A stretch of 64,000 bases of DNA from Symploca sp. SIO2C1 (GTDB taxonomy: Bacteria; Cyanobacteriota; Cyanobacteriia; Cyanobacteriales; Coleofasciculaceae), in NCBI GenBank assembly GCA_010692635.1, contig JAAHGL010000028.1, positions 1 through 64,000 on the forward strand. The letters are read 5' to 3'. A program made the position numbers and the translations under genes. Of this stretch, positions 52,160 through 59,840 are shown in pieces (position 1 is the first letter of the stretch; each line of letters starts with the position of its first letter). The notes under the pieces were generated by a model. The model saw nothing but the letters and a program-made list of their open reading frames with translations. It searched no databases and was not told the origin of the DNA.

Positions 52160-52445
52160 ACCACCGACCCGCCTGTACAGCTCAGGCGGGTAATTAAATG
52201 GCTGAAAAGCTGCTGCCGCTGTAAGCGATTTGGCACAAGTTCACTTTGTTGAATCTCCCACGCTGTAACATCCCTGGTGGGCTAATTGTGCAACAGCTTG
52301 TTGCATAATTAGCGTGGGGACACGTTCGTATTCCGCAGACGGTGTCTGCGTAATTGAGCAGAGTAAGGGATATTTTCCAGACAGTGTATGGAAAATTCCT
52401 TCACTAACCACCAATCGCCCCACGATAGCTATCGTAATAATTACC
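52160..52445 (+). ncRNA. Candidate large structured RNA with competing helices and possible pseudoknot
   Basis: No coding frame is supported here, but stems follow each other densely: ACCCGCCTG/CAGGCGGGT (52167-52191), CTAATTGTGCAACA with TGTTGCATAATTAG (52282-52312), CGCAGAC-GGT-GTCTGCG (52334-52350), ATTTTCCA/TGGAAAAT (52372-52396) and ACGATAGCTATCGT (52422-52435). Long-range pairs are CCCACGCT with AGCGTGGG (52257 with 52311), CGTGGGG with CCCCACG (52313 with 52418), which exclude each other, and TGGTGG with CCACCA (52275 with 52408), which would make a pseudoknot. The strand is not certain. It may be a leader of the methyltransferase gene or an independent RNA. Confidence 0.5.
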
Positions 52446-52472
52446 GTGTAAATTGCTATTTTTAAAGAGAAG

Positions 52473-53330
52473 GTGGAGCAGAGTGGTTTTTCAAGACCAG
52501 AAATTTCCCTTCAAGGAACTCTCTCTGAGAGTGCGTTTTTAGTAAATGCACTCAGGAGCCGTGACGAAGCTATAAGCCGAGATGGATATGCGTATCTGTG
52601 GGTAACAGAGGAAGTACAAAAGATTACCCAAGAGTATATGGCAGCGATGGGTCACTATGACGGAGTAGAACTTGCTCTTCGCAGTCGATTTTTTCTTGAA
52701 TGTATGGAGAGGTTTGAATGTTGCCATCCTGAAGGATATTTTATCAATTTAGGAGCAGGATTTACCTCTTATCCTTACCTACTAAAGCAAGAATCTAAAT
52801 GGATTGAAGTAGATCTGCCAGAGGTAACAAGTTGGAAGAGAGTGGAAGTTGAGCGGTTTATTCGAGAAGGAGTTTTGCCCACACGTACTGTTAAGTATTT
52901 ATCCTGCAACCTCAATAGCCCAGAAGGGATTGATGACTTACAGAATAACCTTGATTCTATTATGCAAGGGAGTCCATCATTTGTGTTGCTAGAGGGAGTG
53001 AGTTATTACTTAGAACGTTCCTGTTTTGAGTATCTACTAAAGATGTTGAGTATGGTGCAAGCTCCAGGTTCTTTTCTTGCACTCGATTACTGGCAACCTT
53101 CCTTGAGTCAGAGTGAGCAGATAAGAAGGCTTCGGAGATTTTTTGCCTCACATTTTTCCCAAGATGAGCAAGACTACACGTTTATAGATAGCTCATTTTT
53201 TTGCTCACTAGACGGCTATTTAGTTGTTGAGCAAACAGATGCACCGCAACTTCATTGCCGTTATTACCATGAAGCCAATTTGGATGTTTCTGCAACACTA
53301 GCAGAGCATTATGTGCTGCTCAAAACCTGA
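52473..53330 (+). CDS. SAM-dependent methyltransferase, leucine carboxyl methyltransferase (LCM) family
   Basis: This 285-residue enzyme is of the LCM/PPM family, class I SAM-dependent O-methyltransferases. The SAM site is visible as F-I-N-L-G-A-G-F-T-S-Y-P near 92-103 and W-I-E-V-D-L-P-E-V near 112-120. S-R-F-F-L-E-C-M precedes it near 71, and F-V-L-L-E-G-V-S-Y-Y-L lies near 170. Bacterial members often act on secondary metabolites. The start is GTG with GAGAAGG immediately upstream, poorly spaced, so an internal start is possible. The gene has no same-strand partner nearby; a structured region precedes it. Confidence 0.8.
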   Translation: MEQSGFSRPEISLQGTLSESAFLVNALRSRDEAISRDGYAYLWVTEEVQKITQEYMAAMGHYDGVELALRSRFFLECMERFECCHPEGYFINLGAGFTSYPYLLKQESKWIEVDLPEVTSWKRVEVERFIREGVLPTRTVKYLSCNLNSPEGIDDLQNNLDSIMQGSPSFVLLEGVSYYLERSCFEYLLKMLSMVQAPGSFLALDYWQPSLSQSEQIRRLRRFFASHFSQDEQDYTFIDSSFFCSLDGYLVVEQTDAPQLHCRYYHEANLDVSATLAEHYVLLKT

Positions 53331-53916
53331 TTAGTAGAAAAGGAAATTTCGACGCTAATAGCAGAATTATGCAAGTCAGCGGAGCTGACTATACATTGAT
53401 TTGGCAAACATTTCAAGGAGCAGATAGCACAACAACGTTCTCTTGAGCTATATTGTTTTTGAGTTTGTACTCATTGATTCGATTCCATTGGGTATGTCTT
53501 TTGACAAGTATTCTTGTTGTTGTAATAGACGTACCTTATTTTTTTCTCAGTCATTTCACCTCCCCATTTCCGCATCCCCCCCGCGTGGCATTTTGGCACA
53601 GTCGGACTCCGCAGCAAGGAACCGCTTCGCTCTGCACTTCGTTCCGTCCTTGCTGCGGAGCCTCCCGACTGTGCCTTAAAAATGACCACGGGGGGATGCT
53701 TTTGTTCTTTTTTGCTCTGTTCAGATAATAGCAATTTACTTAATAGAATCTCGGCATTTTTTCTCGATGAACGTGATAAAAATTCCTCTCTTTATATACA
53801 CAATATGTAACATAATTTGCCGTTTTTTTGAGGAATTACCTGTTATAATAGAGGGACAAGATAAAAGATATGAGGCATCGCTACACCTCGTATCGCGCAC
53901 AACAGGTTTTTGAACA
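53331..53916. other. Intergenic region containing a long inverted-repeat element
   Basis: Apart from the 128-bp inverted repeat at 53572-53699, no supported gene is present in these 586 bp. The frames inside the repeat on both strands are low-complexity shadows. The segment 53740-53870 is AT-rich and may hold the promoter of the next gene. Confidence 0.45.
53572..53699. repeat. 128-bp palindromic element (long hairpin)
   Basis: The ends GCATCCCCCC and GGGGGGATGC are perfectly inverted. Further pairs inside include GTGG/CCAC, GGCACAGTCGG with CCGACTGTGCC, and CTCCGCAGCAAGGA with TCCTTGCTGCGGAG. The loop is about 24 nt (ACCGCTTCGCTCTGC and so on). Arms of about 50 bp with few mismatches suggest a miniature mobile element or a strong bidirectional terminator. 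Confidence 0.75.
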
Positions 53917-54414
53917 ATGCAAGATTTCATTTTCGCTACAGCTTTGTTTTTGGTTTATTTTTGTGCTGCAAGCTGTTTTCTATACAATCCAGAATCGGCA
54001 ACAGCAGTCACAACCTTGCCAGCAACTTCTGAACCCAAAGAAGAAGTTGTTGTTGACACACCACAGGTTCCACAAGAGCTGGAGGTTTCTATTGAGATTG
54101 ATGGCAACGATTGGACAGAAGAAGAACGAGCAGTAATCAGTTCCAATCCTGCCATTCTTGAGTCTTTCTTGCCTCCGGTAACACCACAAGAGTCATCCCT
54201 TGATGAGCTTTTGGAAGGTATTGAAGTAGAGCAAATTACGCTTCGGCAAGCGAGGAAAATTGCTAAGCGGCTTGGTATTAAGCAGACCGTTACTAACAAC
54301 GGGAAGAAGAAGGACAAGCCCTTGAACTGGCTGAGACGTGAGATTCGGCAGTCGCTAGAGAAAAGCCCAGAGACGGCTGCACCCGTGATTCATGAAGTGT
54401 TGAGTGTTGCTTAA
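53917..54414 (+). CDS. Hypothetical membrane-anchored protein
   Basis: This encodes 165 residues. Residues 3-22 are hydrophobic (F-I-F-A-T-A-L-F-L-V-Y-F-C-A-A-S-C) and may be a signal anchor or, because of the Cys, a lipoprotein-like signal. An acidic P/T/E-rich linker follows, then a C-terminal helical domain with I-T-L-R-Q-A-R-K-I-A-K-R-L-G-I, K-K-K-D-K-P and L-R-R-E-I-R-Q-S-L. The latter looks like a small SAP- or winged-helix-type DNA-binding module. It is followed after 10 bp by a 35-residue membrane peptide, so they probably form an operon. Confidence 0.55.
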   Translation: MQDFIFATALFLVYFCAASCFLYNPESATAVTTLPATSEPKEEVVVDTPQVPQELEVSIEIDGNDWTEEERAVISSNPAILESFLPPVTPQESSLDELLEGIEVEQITLRQARKIAKRLGIKQTVTNNGKKKDKPLNWLRREIRQSLEKSPETAAPVIHEVLSVA

Positions 54415-54424
54415 GGAGGAAGTT

Positions 54425-54532
54425 ATGACACTCAACAAGTCAACATTGCAATTTGCGGGTATGACGCTACTGTATACAACGGCTCTTCTACTTGCCCCGA
54501 TATGGATTGAACTCATTAGCCGTCTGCCGTAA
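54425..54532 (+). CDS. 35-residue single-TM small protein
   Basis: ATG 54425 has a perfect AAGGAGGAA ribosome-binding site. The product reads M-T-L-N-K-S-T-L-Q-F-A-G-M-T, then a hydrophobic helix L-L-Y-T-T-A-L-L-L-A-P-I-W-I and the end S-R-L-P. It begins 10 bp after the preceding membrane-anchored protein and is followed by a strong terminator. The ideal start signal and operon position support a real small membrane protein; its role could be partnering the upstream protein. Confidence 0.65.
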   Translation: MTLNKSTLQFAGMTLLYTTALLLAPIWIELISRLP

Positions 54533-54550
54533 GCCCGACAAAGGTTTAAG

Positions 54551-54606
54551 CCCCTTGGCTTGAACCTCAGATCCCGCCAGATGTGAGGTTCAAGCCACCC
54601 CAAGGT
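54551..54606 (+). terminator. Strong Rho-independent terminator
   Basis: GGCTTGAACCTCA and TGAGGTTCAAGCC form a perfect 13-bp stem with a 14-nt loop, flanked by CCTTGG/CCAAGG-like sequence and followed by GGTTTTTC. It ends the two-gene unit upstream. Confidence 0.85.
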
Positions 54607-54710
54607 TTTTCATCTACCACCATTTCAAAGGGGAAGGCAGTGCCACCAGACTTGCAATCCAAGCACTGTCTTACCCCCAACAGATTCCTACCTCTCTTGG
54701 AGATAGCCCT

Positions 54711-55928
54711 ATGAATATCTTTACACAGCAATTAACACAACAAGATATCGTAATTGAATCTTTACTGTCACAACTGACAGAAGCAAAAGCAAGAAAAGAA
54801 AACCTGGAACAGAGTCAAGCAACGTGCCAAACTGCAATAGAGAGCGTTGAGGCTGCCATCAAAGAGATAAAGAACCAAGGTATTGTTGAAACCCTGCCTC
54901 TCTTTAGAGCTGAATTGGAGCAGCTTTTTGATGGTAATAATAGTAACACTGGTAGTAGTAGTGACCCTCCTGAGCCAGAAGAAGAGATAATCTGCGATAG
55001 TGATTCTGGAATGAGAGATATCCAGAATGCTCCACATGAATCTTCTACAGCCAAACCATTAGCAACCATCCAAGATCCAGAGACCGGAACGCAGTACACT
55101 GTTACCGCCGTTGAGGATAGTCAAACTGGTGAACTGCAATACGCTGCTACCACTGTTGCACCAGCTCCCACAGACAACAGTAGTACTAGAGAGCAGGAAG
55201 CTAGTTCCTCAGTAGTAGAAGCAGAACTTACTGACAACCAGGACAAAGCTGAACATCCCGATATCGTTCACTTGGGAAAGCGAGTCATCTATTTACGGAA
55301 TGTGGGTGAATACGCCATGACAGCCTGGTTTGGGTTTGACCTGATAAAAAACGCCAAAGCCTTCATCAAAGACGCTCAATTCGCCTTCTATCACATCTCA
55401 AAAGCTGAACTCAAACGCTCATCAACCCGCACAGGCTGCAAAGTAGAAGTGGTTGTGGAAGGTGATTTAGAGATATCCCGCATTGAAGGTGCAGCCAGGA
55501 AACTATTTGACTGGCAACCGCCTGAGCAGCCCAAGCCTCAACCAAAGCCAGAGGTGCAGGAGTTTAACATTGCGGTAAGTGGTCATGCCATCCAAGTGGA
55601 ATACACCCCCCGCAAAATCGGAGACTCAGACCACCTGGCATTTAGAAGTCCCTATAACCCTCCCCGACCAATTCCGGTGAGTCAAACCGGATATCGCTCA
55701 CATTTTTGCACCAACCAAGATATTGAAGCAGTTGGCACACCAGAGGATTATGCCATAGCCTACTGCCATGCTCTGTTGCGCTCTAAAAAAGGGCAAGAGC
55801 CATCGTTAAAGCAGGTTGTTGCTGTGGCTCAAGAGGTATTACCACCACATAAGCTAACGAAAGAATCTACTCCTACACGGCAACTTAATCCAGACCAGGA
55901 AGAAGAACAACTGGCACTAGTTATTTAG
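54711..55928 (+). CDS. Hypothetical protein with N-terminal coiled coil
   Basis: This 405-residue protein is not assigned to a family. Residues 1-70 form a coiled coil (L-T-E-A-K-A-R-K-E-N-L-E-Q-S). A low-complexity acidic S/T/E region follows to about 180. The C-terminal half is folded: V-I-Y-L-R-N-V-G-E-Y-A-M-T-A-W-F-G near 196-212, C-K-V-E-V-V-V-E-G-D-L near 245, then P-Q-P-K-P linkers and a last domain with Y-A-I-A-Y-C-H-A-L-L. ATG 54711 lies after GGAGATAGCC. It precedes the PP-loop and AlkB genes on the same strand, with a hairpin in between. Confidence 0.6.
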   Translation: MNIFTQQLTQQDIVIESLLSQLTEAKARKENLEQSQATCQTAIESVEAAIKEIKNQGIVETLPLFRAELEQLFDGNNSNTGSSSDPPEPEEEIICDSDSGMRDIQNAPHESSTAKPLATIQDPETGTQYTVTAVEDSQTGELQYAATTVAPAPTDNSSTREQEASSSVVEAELTDNQDKAEHPDIVHLGKRVIYLRNVGEYAMTAWFGFDLIKNAKAFIKDAQFAFYHISKAELKRSSTRTGCKVEVVVEGDLEISRIEGAARKLFDWQPPEQPKPQPKPEVQEFNIAVSGHAIQVEYTPRKIGDSDHLAFRSPYNPPRPIPVSQTGYRSHFCTNQDIEAVGTPEDYAIAYCHALLRSKKGQEPSLKQVVAVAQEVLPPHKLTKESTPTRQLNPDQEEEQLALVI

Positions 55929-55966
55929 CCAAGCAGGAAGGGAGTTTCATCTTACCTGCCCCAATG

Positions 55967-56000
55967 AGCCTGGTGTCACCCCGTAAGCCAGCACCAGGCT
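55967..56000 (+). terminator. Hairpin AGCCTGGTG / CACCAGGCT
   Basis: A perfect 9-bp GC-rich stem with a 16-nt loop lies between the coiled-coil protein and the PP-loop gene. The tail is ATAAATCATT with no T-run, so it is a weak terminator candidate. Confidence 0.45.
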
Positions 56001-56057
56001 ATAAATCATTCCTGAAAGCACCCACGTTTCAAGTATTGCGGATATTTCTTACTCCTC

Positions 56058-57026
56058 ATGTTTTTCCACACAGAACTCATCTTTGATGAGACTCCTCCCG
56101 TAATCGACGCCATCCTAAAACGCCCAGATGCCTTGCTGGTTATCAATCTAAGCGGTGGCAAGGACAGCTATGCAATGCTGCGCTACATGGTAAGACTTCA
56201 TGCTCAACGAGGCTACCAGGCACAGATTGTAGCAGTTCATGCCAACCTGGGACTAGCCGAATGGGAAGGAACCGAGGCAATTATTCACGCCCAATGCAGT
56301 GATGTTGGTGTTCCGCTCACCGTTGTTAGACGCAGCCGAGGCGGGCTAGTCAAGCGGTTTTGGCAACGGTGGCAAACACTTCGAGCAGAAGGCAGAGATG
56401 TTCCACCGTTTAGCGACTCGAAAAATCGCTTCTGTACCTCAGATACCAAAGTGCAGCCAATAGACAAGTTTATTCGCTCCCTGCCCTGCCGCCTTGTTGT
56501 TAACTGCATGGGACTACGTGCGGAGGAAAGCCCAAAACGTGCTAAAAAGGGTCGGTGTGCAGTTCGCTCTAGTATAACAACGAAAGCACTCAAGAAATTG
56601 TTACCAGAAGAGGCTTGGGAGCAGTGGGAGGGTGGCAGGTTAGCGATTGACTGGCTACCGATTCATCACTTTCCGCTAGAGAGAGTCTGGCAGGAGGCAG
56701 GCAGCAGTAAGAAAGACTTAGAACGCAGACAACGGCTTTTTCACAAGGGGAAGATCACAGAAGCTTTTCTCGGCTGGCGAAACCACTATGCCTATGTGCT
56801 TGGAAACAAAAGGCTTTCGTGTGCGCTGTGCGTTTTTGCTGGAGCTAAAGAGCTAGCCCGTGGAGCGAGTTATCACCCGTTATTGTATGCCAATTACCGA
56901 AAACTTGAGGAGATAAGTGGCTACCAGTTCAAACAAGACCTTTCTCTTAAAAGTATTCCTCTGTTTACTCCCACAATTTCAGCACAAACACTTGCTTGCT
57001 TACTTTTAGAACTTAGAGTTGGATAA
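56058..57026 (+). CDS. PAPS reductase-family PP-loop ATPase (adenine nucleotide alpha hydrolase-like)
   Basis: This 322-residue protein has the PP-loop L-S-G-G-K-D-S-Y-A near 31-39, and conserved downstream elements: N-R-F-C-T-S-D-T-K-V-Q-P near 127-138, M-G-L-R-A-E-E-S near 157-164, L-P-I-H-H-F near 212-217 and a Cys pair in L-S-C-A-L-C-V-F-A-G near 260. This pattern fits the PAPS reductase/DndC-like group rather than assimilatory sulfate reduction, as the C-terminal E-C-G-I-H motif is absent. The family activates substrates with ATP, often to transfer sulfur. No IscS-like or other dnd gene is near. It is followed by an AlkB gene after 4 bp. Confidence 0.8.
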   Translation: MFFHTELIFDETPPVIDAILKRPDALLVINLSGGKDSYAMLRYMVRLHAQRGYQAQIVAVHANLGLAEWEGTEAIIHAQCSDVGVPLTVVRRSRGGLVKRFWQRWQTLRAEGRDVPPFSDSKNRFCTSDTKVQPIDKFIRSLPCRLVVNCMGLRAEESPKRAKKGRCAVRSSITTKALKKLLPEEAWEQWEGGRLAIDWLPIHHFPLERVWQEAGSSKKDLERRQRLFHKGKITEAFLGWRNHYAYVLGNKRLSCALCVFAGAKELARGASYHPLLYANYRKLEEISGYQFKQDLSLKSIPLFTPTISAQTLACLLLELRVG

Positions 57027-57030
57027 TACC

Positions 57031-57705
57031 ATGCAACTGTCAATCTTTAAGCGTTCACTGAAACCACTCTCAGAAGGCGCATACCACATTCCTGACTTTT
57101 TATCGCCTCAAGAACAGCAACACCTTTTGTCTACCTGCCGAAAATCGCTTCTTTCACTTCGTCTGAAAGGCTTTGACTTGGAACACCCTAAGACTCACTT
57201 TGGGGAGATGAAGGTAGGTGTTGCCTCACTCGGACATTGGTGGAGGCTTTATCAGCATTATCTCCCACCGCGTGTGCCAGTGCCAGAGCTTATCTACGAG
57301 TTTTGCCAGCGGGCAATAACAGAAGTAGGGCTTGTGACCTTTGCCGGGATTGAGACGGTCTCAGCTATCTTGCAGCACTATGACCCCTACAAAGCACCAG
57401 GAGTGAAATTAGGTCTTCATCGGGATGACAGCGAGGATACGTCACTCTTTGGAGCCGATGCCCCACCAGTCGTGTCTTTTTCCCTTGGCTGTGATGCCGT
57501 TTTTTTGTGGGGCGGAGCCGAGTATACCTCCCCAAAAGAAACAGTAATTCTTCTTTCAGGAGATGTGGTGTTGTTCGGCGGACACTCAAGACTTTTTTAT
57601 CACGGCATCAATAAAGTGCTGCCTGACACAGAGCCTACGTTCCTAAAAACACGAGGGAGACTTAACATCACCGTGCGCCAAGCGGTACGAGCTGTGCAGC
57701 AATAG
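57031..57705 (+). CDS. AlkB-like Fe(II)/2-oxoglutarate dioxygenase
   Basis: The 224-residue product starts at ATG 57031, only 4 bp after the PP-loop gene; an in-frame TTG upstream would overlap it. The dioxygenase core is clear: L-G-L-H-R-D-D-S-E near 127-135 with the H-x-D iron ligands, S-F-S-L-G-C-D-A-V-F near 150, L-L-S-G-D-V-V-L-F-G-G near 175-185, H-G-I-N-K-V with the distal His near 192, and R-L-N-I-T-V-R with the 2-oxoglutarate Arg near 212. AlkB proteins remove alkyl groups from DNA or RNA bases. Its coupling with a PP-loop enzyme suggests a joint nucleic-acid modification role. Confidence 0.85.
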   Translation: MQLSIFKRSLKPLSEGAYHIPDFLSPQEQQHLLSTCRKSLLSLRLKGFDLEHPKTHFGEMKVGVASLGHWWRLYQHYLPPRVPVPELIYEFCQRAITEVGLVTFAGIETVSAILQHYDPYKAPGVKLGLHRDDSEDTSLFGADAPPVVSFSLGCDAVFLWGGAEYTSPKETVILLSGDVVLFGGHSRLFYHGINKVLPDTEPTFLKTRGRLNITVRQAVRAVQQ

Positions 57706-57947
57706 CCTGTTAGCTGTACTCCTCTGTAGCAAGATGTACTGTACTACGGTACATAATCATCCCGCGATCGCCTACGGCACCAGCTCGGAAGCTTGGTGGG
57801 GTATCTTTTTAGCTTTGTGTTCTATTTGAGAGTATATGTCAGCAAAGATGCCTTTGTTGAACTAGAGTTGGCATCGTTACTGCTCCTGGGCTTGGGTTTT
57901 TAGCCTTAACTAAGTGCCATTCAACCTAAGTATTTACTACCATCTAT

Positions 57948-58094
57948 TCAACTATCGAAATCTGGAACTTCTAAGTTGACTCCAAACTCCACTTTGAGGA
58001 CGGGTTCAAGGTCAATTTTTCCACCAAACTCAGGATCACCATCCTGGTCTACGTCCCAATCTGTATAAACGTCTATGCTACCACCCAAGGGAAT
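57948..58094 (-). other. In-frame continuation of the repeat-rich protein beyond a TGA (48 codons)
   Basis: Directly after the TGA the same frame reads I-P-L-G-G-S-I-D-V-Y-T-D-W-D-V-D, then G-D-P-E-F-G-G-K-I-D-L-E and ends V-P-D-F-D-S with TGA. The composition is protein-like and acidic and no independent start signal exists; a TTG is the only candidate. It looks like the real C-terminal domain, cut off by a nonsense change, or reached by readthrough. Confidence 0.6.
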
Positions 58095-59774
58095 TCATTT
58101 TTCTGCATCAACAGTTGAAATTTCTACATAATCTTCTGCAATATCATAAATACCTTCACCAACTTCTCTTACAGTTGCTGCAACGCCTTCCACTATTTCA
58201 CCTGTGACTTCTAATGTTCCCTCTACTGCTTCCCCGACTACTCTTATTCTGTCTACGCTAAAGTCTTGAGCACCTTCAGCTATATTGCTAATTCCTTCCC
58301 CTATATTTCCTTCAGCTATATCGCTTATTCCCTGTCCAATCCCACTAACTGCCTTACCAACTCCACTGACGAAACTGCCACCAACTTCACCTACAGTCTC
58401 TCCAACTTCTGCGATAGTTTCTACTAAGCCTTCGACGGCTTCTCCCAAAACTCCACCGCCAGCCTCGGCGTAATCATTAATTTCTCCCAATGTCCCTTCA
58501 AGTTTCTCTCCTATGCCTTCAAGTTCTCCAGGTATCTGTGCTGCTTCCTGTATAGCATCACCAGTGTTAGTAATAACATCTCCTACTCCTTCAACAGTAT
58601 TACCAATGCCGCCCTGCTCTATTTTTTCCATTGCCACATTCATTTTTTGTGTGATATTTTCAGCAAATTCTTTGCTGATATTCTCAAGCTCTTGAATGTT
58701 TTGATCGAGTTCACTTATATTATTTTGATTTTCTAAATCATCAGCCTCCTTATTGATTTGGTTTTCTGCCTCAATTTGAGCTTCCGCGATCTCGGTCTGA
58801 CCTTCTATTCCAGCTTGAGGATCTGTATCGGTTTGCTTCTCTGTCTCAGTTTGAAGATCTGCCCCTTCACAAATTGCATCTTCACCAGGGGCTTGAGTTT
58901 GTGCCTCTTGCCCCTCTAAAGATTGGGCGGCTTCGTGTTCCTCAGGGGCAACCTCTGTTCCCGTTTGACCTTGGTCGAGCGCAGTTTGGTTATCAGCCTG
59001 ACCCTCAACATTATCGGTTTGCTTCTCTGCCTCAGTTTGAAGATCTGCCCCTTCACAAATTGCATCTTCACCAGGGGCTTGAGTTTGTGCCTCTTGCCCC
59101 TCTAAAGATTGGGCGGCTTCGTGTTCCTCAGGGGCAACCTCTGTTCCCGTTTGACCTTGGTCGAGCGCAGTTTGGTTATCAGCCTGACTCTCAACATTAT
59201 CAGCTTGGTCTTCTATATCGGCTTGAGGATCTGCCCCTTCACAAATTGCGTCTTCACCAGGGGCTTGAGTTTGGGCATCTTGACCATCTAGGGACTGGTT
59301 GGCTTCCTGTTCTTCAGGTGCGGTTCCGGCTAGAGAGGCTTCATTAGACTCGGTAACAACATTTTCATTTTCACTATTAGACGAATACTGCTCAGCAGCG
59401 GAATTATTGGCTTGATCAACTGCTCCTTCAGAGTTTTTTTCGTCAACAGAATTATTTTCTACAGAGGAACTCTCTAGACCATTGGCAGCTGAATGGGTTT
59501 GCTCGGCATGATTAGACGGAGTGTAAGAACTCTCTAGACCATTGGCAGCTGAATGGGTTTGCTCAGCATGATTAGACGGAGTGTAAGAACTCTCTAGACC
59601 ATTGGCGGCACCATTGTCGCCTGAACCTTGGCTACCAGAAGCGCTACTTTGTGCGTCTGAGGAATCGGACGAATAACTACTTGAGTCCACCGCGCTTGAG
59701 CTACTATTAGAATCTACCGTACTGGTGCTGGATTCTGTCGTACTTGAGGTGCTACTTGACTCGACTCCGCTCAT
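58095..59774 (-). CDS. Repeat-rich Ser/Gln/Glu protein with amphipathic Gly-rich C-terminus
   Basis: From ATG 59774 the product has 559 residues. A Ser-rich head (about 1-60) is followed by two and a half 20-residue repeats with S-S-Y-T-P-S-N-H-A-E-Q, an acidic region, and nearly three 62-residue repeats including Q-T-A-L-D-Q-G-Q-T-G-T-E, E-A-A-Q-S-L-E-G and A-P-G-E-D-A-I-C-E-G. A coiled coil with E-L-D-Q-N-I-Q-E-L-E-N follows. The last 200 residues are G/E/V-I rich 11-mer-like amphipathic repeats (G-E-A-V-E-G-L-V-E-T-I). No signal peptide. The frame continues past the stop. It lies 67 bp downstream of the HerA-like gene. It may be an exported or membrane-binding substrate of that ATPase. Confidence 0.65.
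   Translation of the reverse strand: MSGVESSSTSSTTESSTSTVDSNSSSSAVDSSSYSSDSSDAQSSASGSQGSGDNGAANGLESSYTPSNHAEQTHSAANGLESSYTPSNHAEQTHSAANGLESSSVENNSVDEKNSEGAVDQANNSAAEQYSSNSENENVVTESNEASLAGTAPEEQEANQSLDGQDAQTQAPGEDAICEGADPQADIEDQADNVESQADNQTALDQGQTGTEVAPEEHEAAQSLEGQEAQTQAPGEDAICEGADLQTEAEKQTDNVEGQADNQTALDQGQTGTEVAPEEHEAAQSLEGQEAQTQAPGEDAICEGADLQTETEKQTDTDPQAGIEGQTEIAEAQIEAENQINKEADDLENQNNISELDQNIQELENISKEFAENITQKMNVAMEKIEQGGIGNTVEGVGDVITNTGDAIQEAAQIPGELEGIGEKLEGTLGEINDYAEAGGGVLGEAVEGLVETIAEVGETVGEVGGSFVSGVGKAVSGIGQGISDIAEGNIGEGISNIAEGAQDFSVDRIRVVGEAVEGTLEVTGEIVEGVAATVREVGEGIYDIAEDYVEISTVDAEK
58826..59330 (-). repeat. 186-bp tandem repeats (two full, one partial)
   Basis: The landmark GCCCCTTCACAAATTGC recurs at 58861, 59047 and 59233, that is every 186 bp (62 codons). 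The first two units are almost identical, the third is diverged at its distal end. Such arrays change copy number easily. Confidence 0.9.
59468..59610 (-). repeat. 60-bp tandem repeats (two full, one partial)
   Basis: AACTCTCTAGACCATTGGC begins at 59468, 59528 and 59588. Units are 60 bp (20 codons), the two full ones differing at one base or so. Confidence 0.9.
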
Positions 59775-59840
59775 AAGCCTTTTTCCCAAAAATTAAGTTA
59801 GGACTTGAGGTATTTTTGAAAGCAATTTGTGATCAACGAA

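Noticed and set aside
53443-53734. Several overlapping frames on both strands
   Set aside because: All cross the 128-bp palindrome and result from its composition; no start signals.
58874-59347. 157-codon plus-strand repeat frame
   Set aside because: It is the reverse of the 186-bp repeats of the repeat-rich gene; repeated DNA keeps frames open on both strands.
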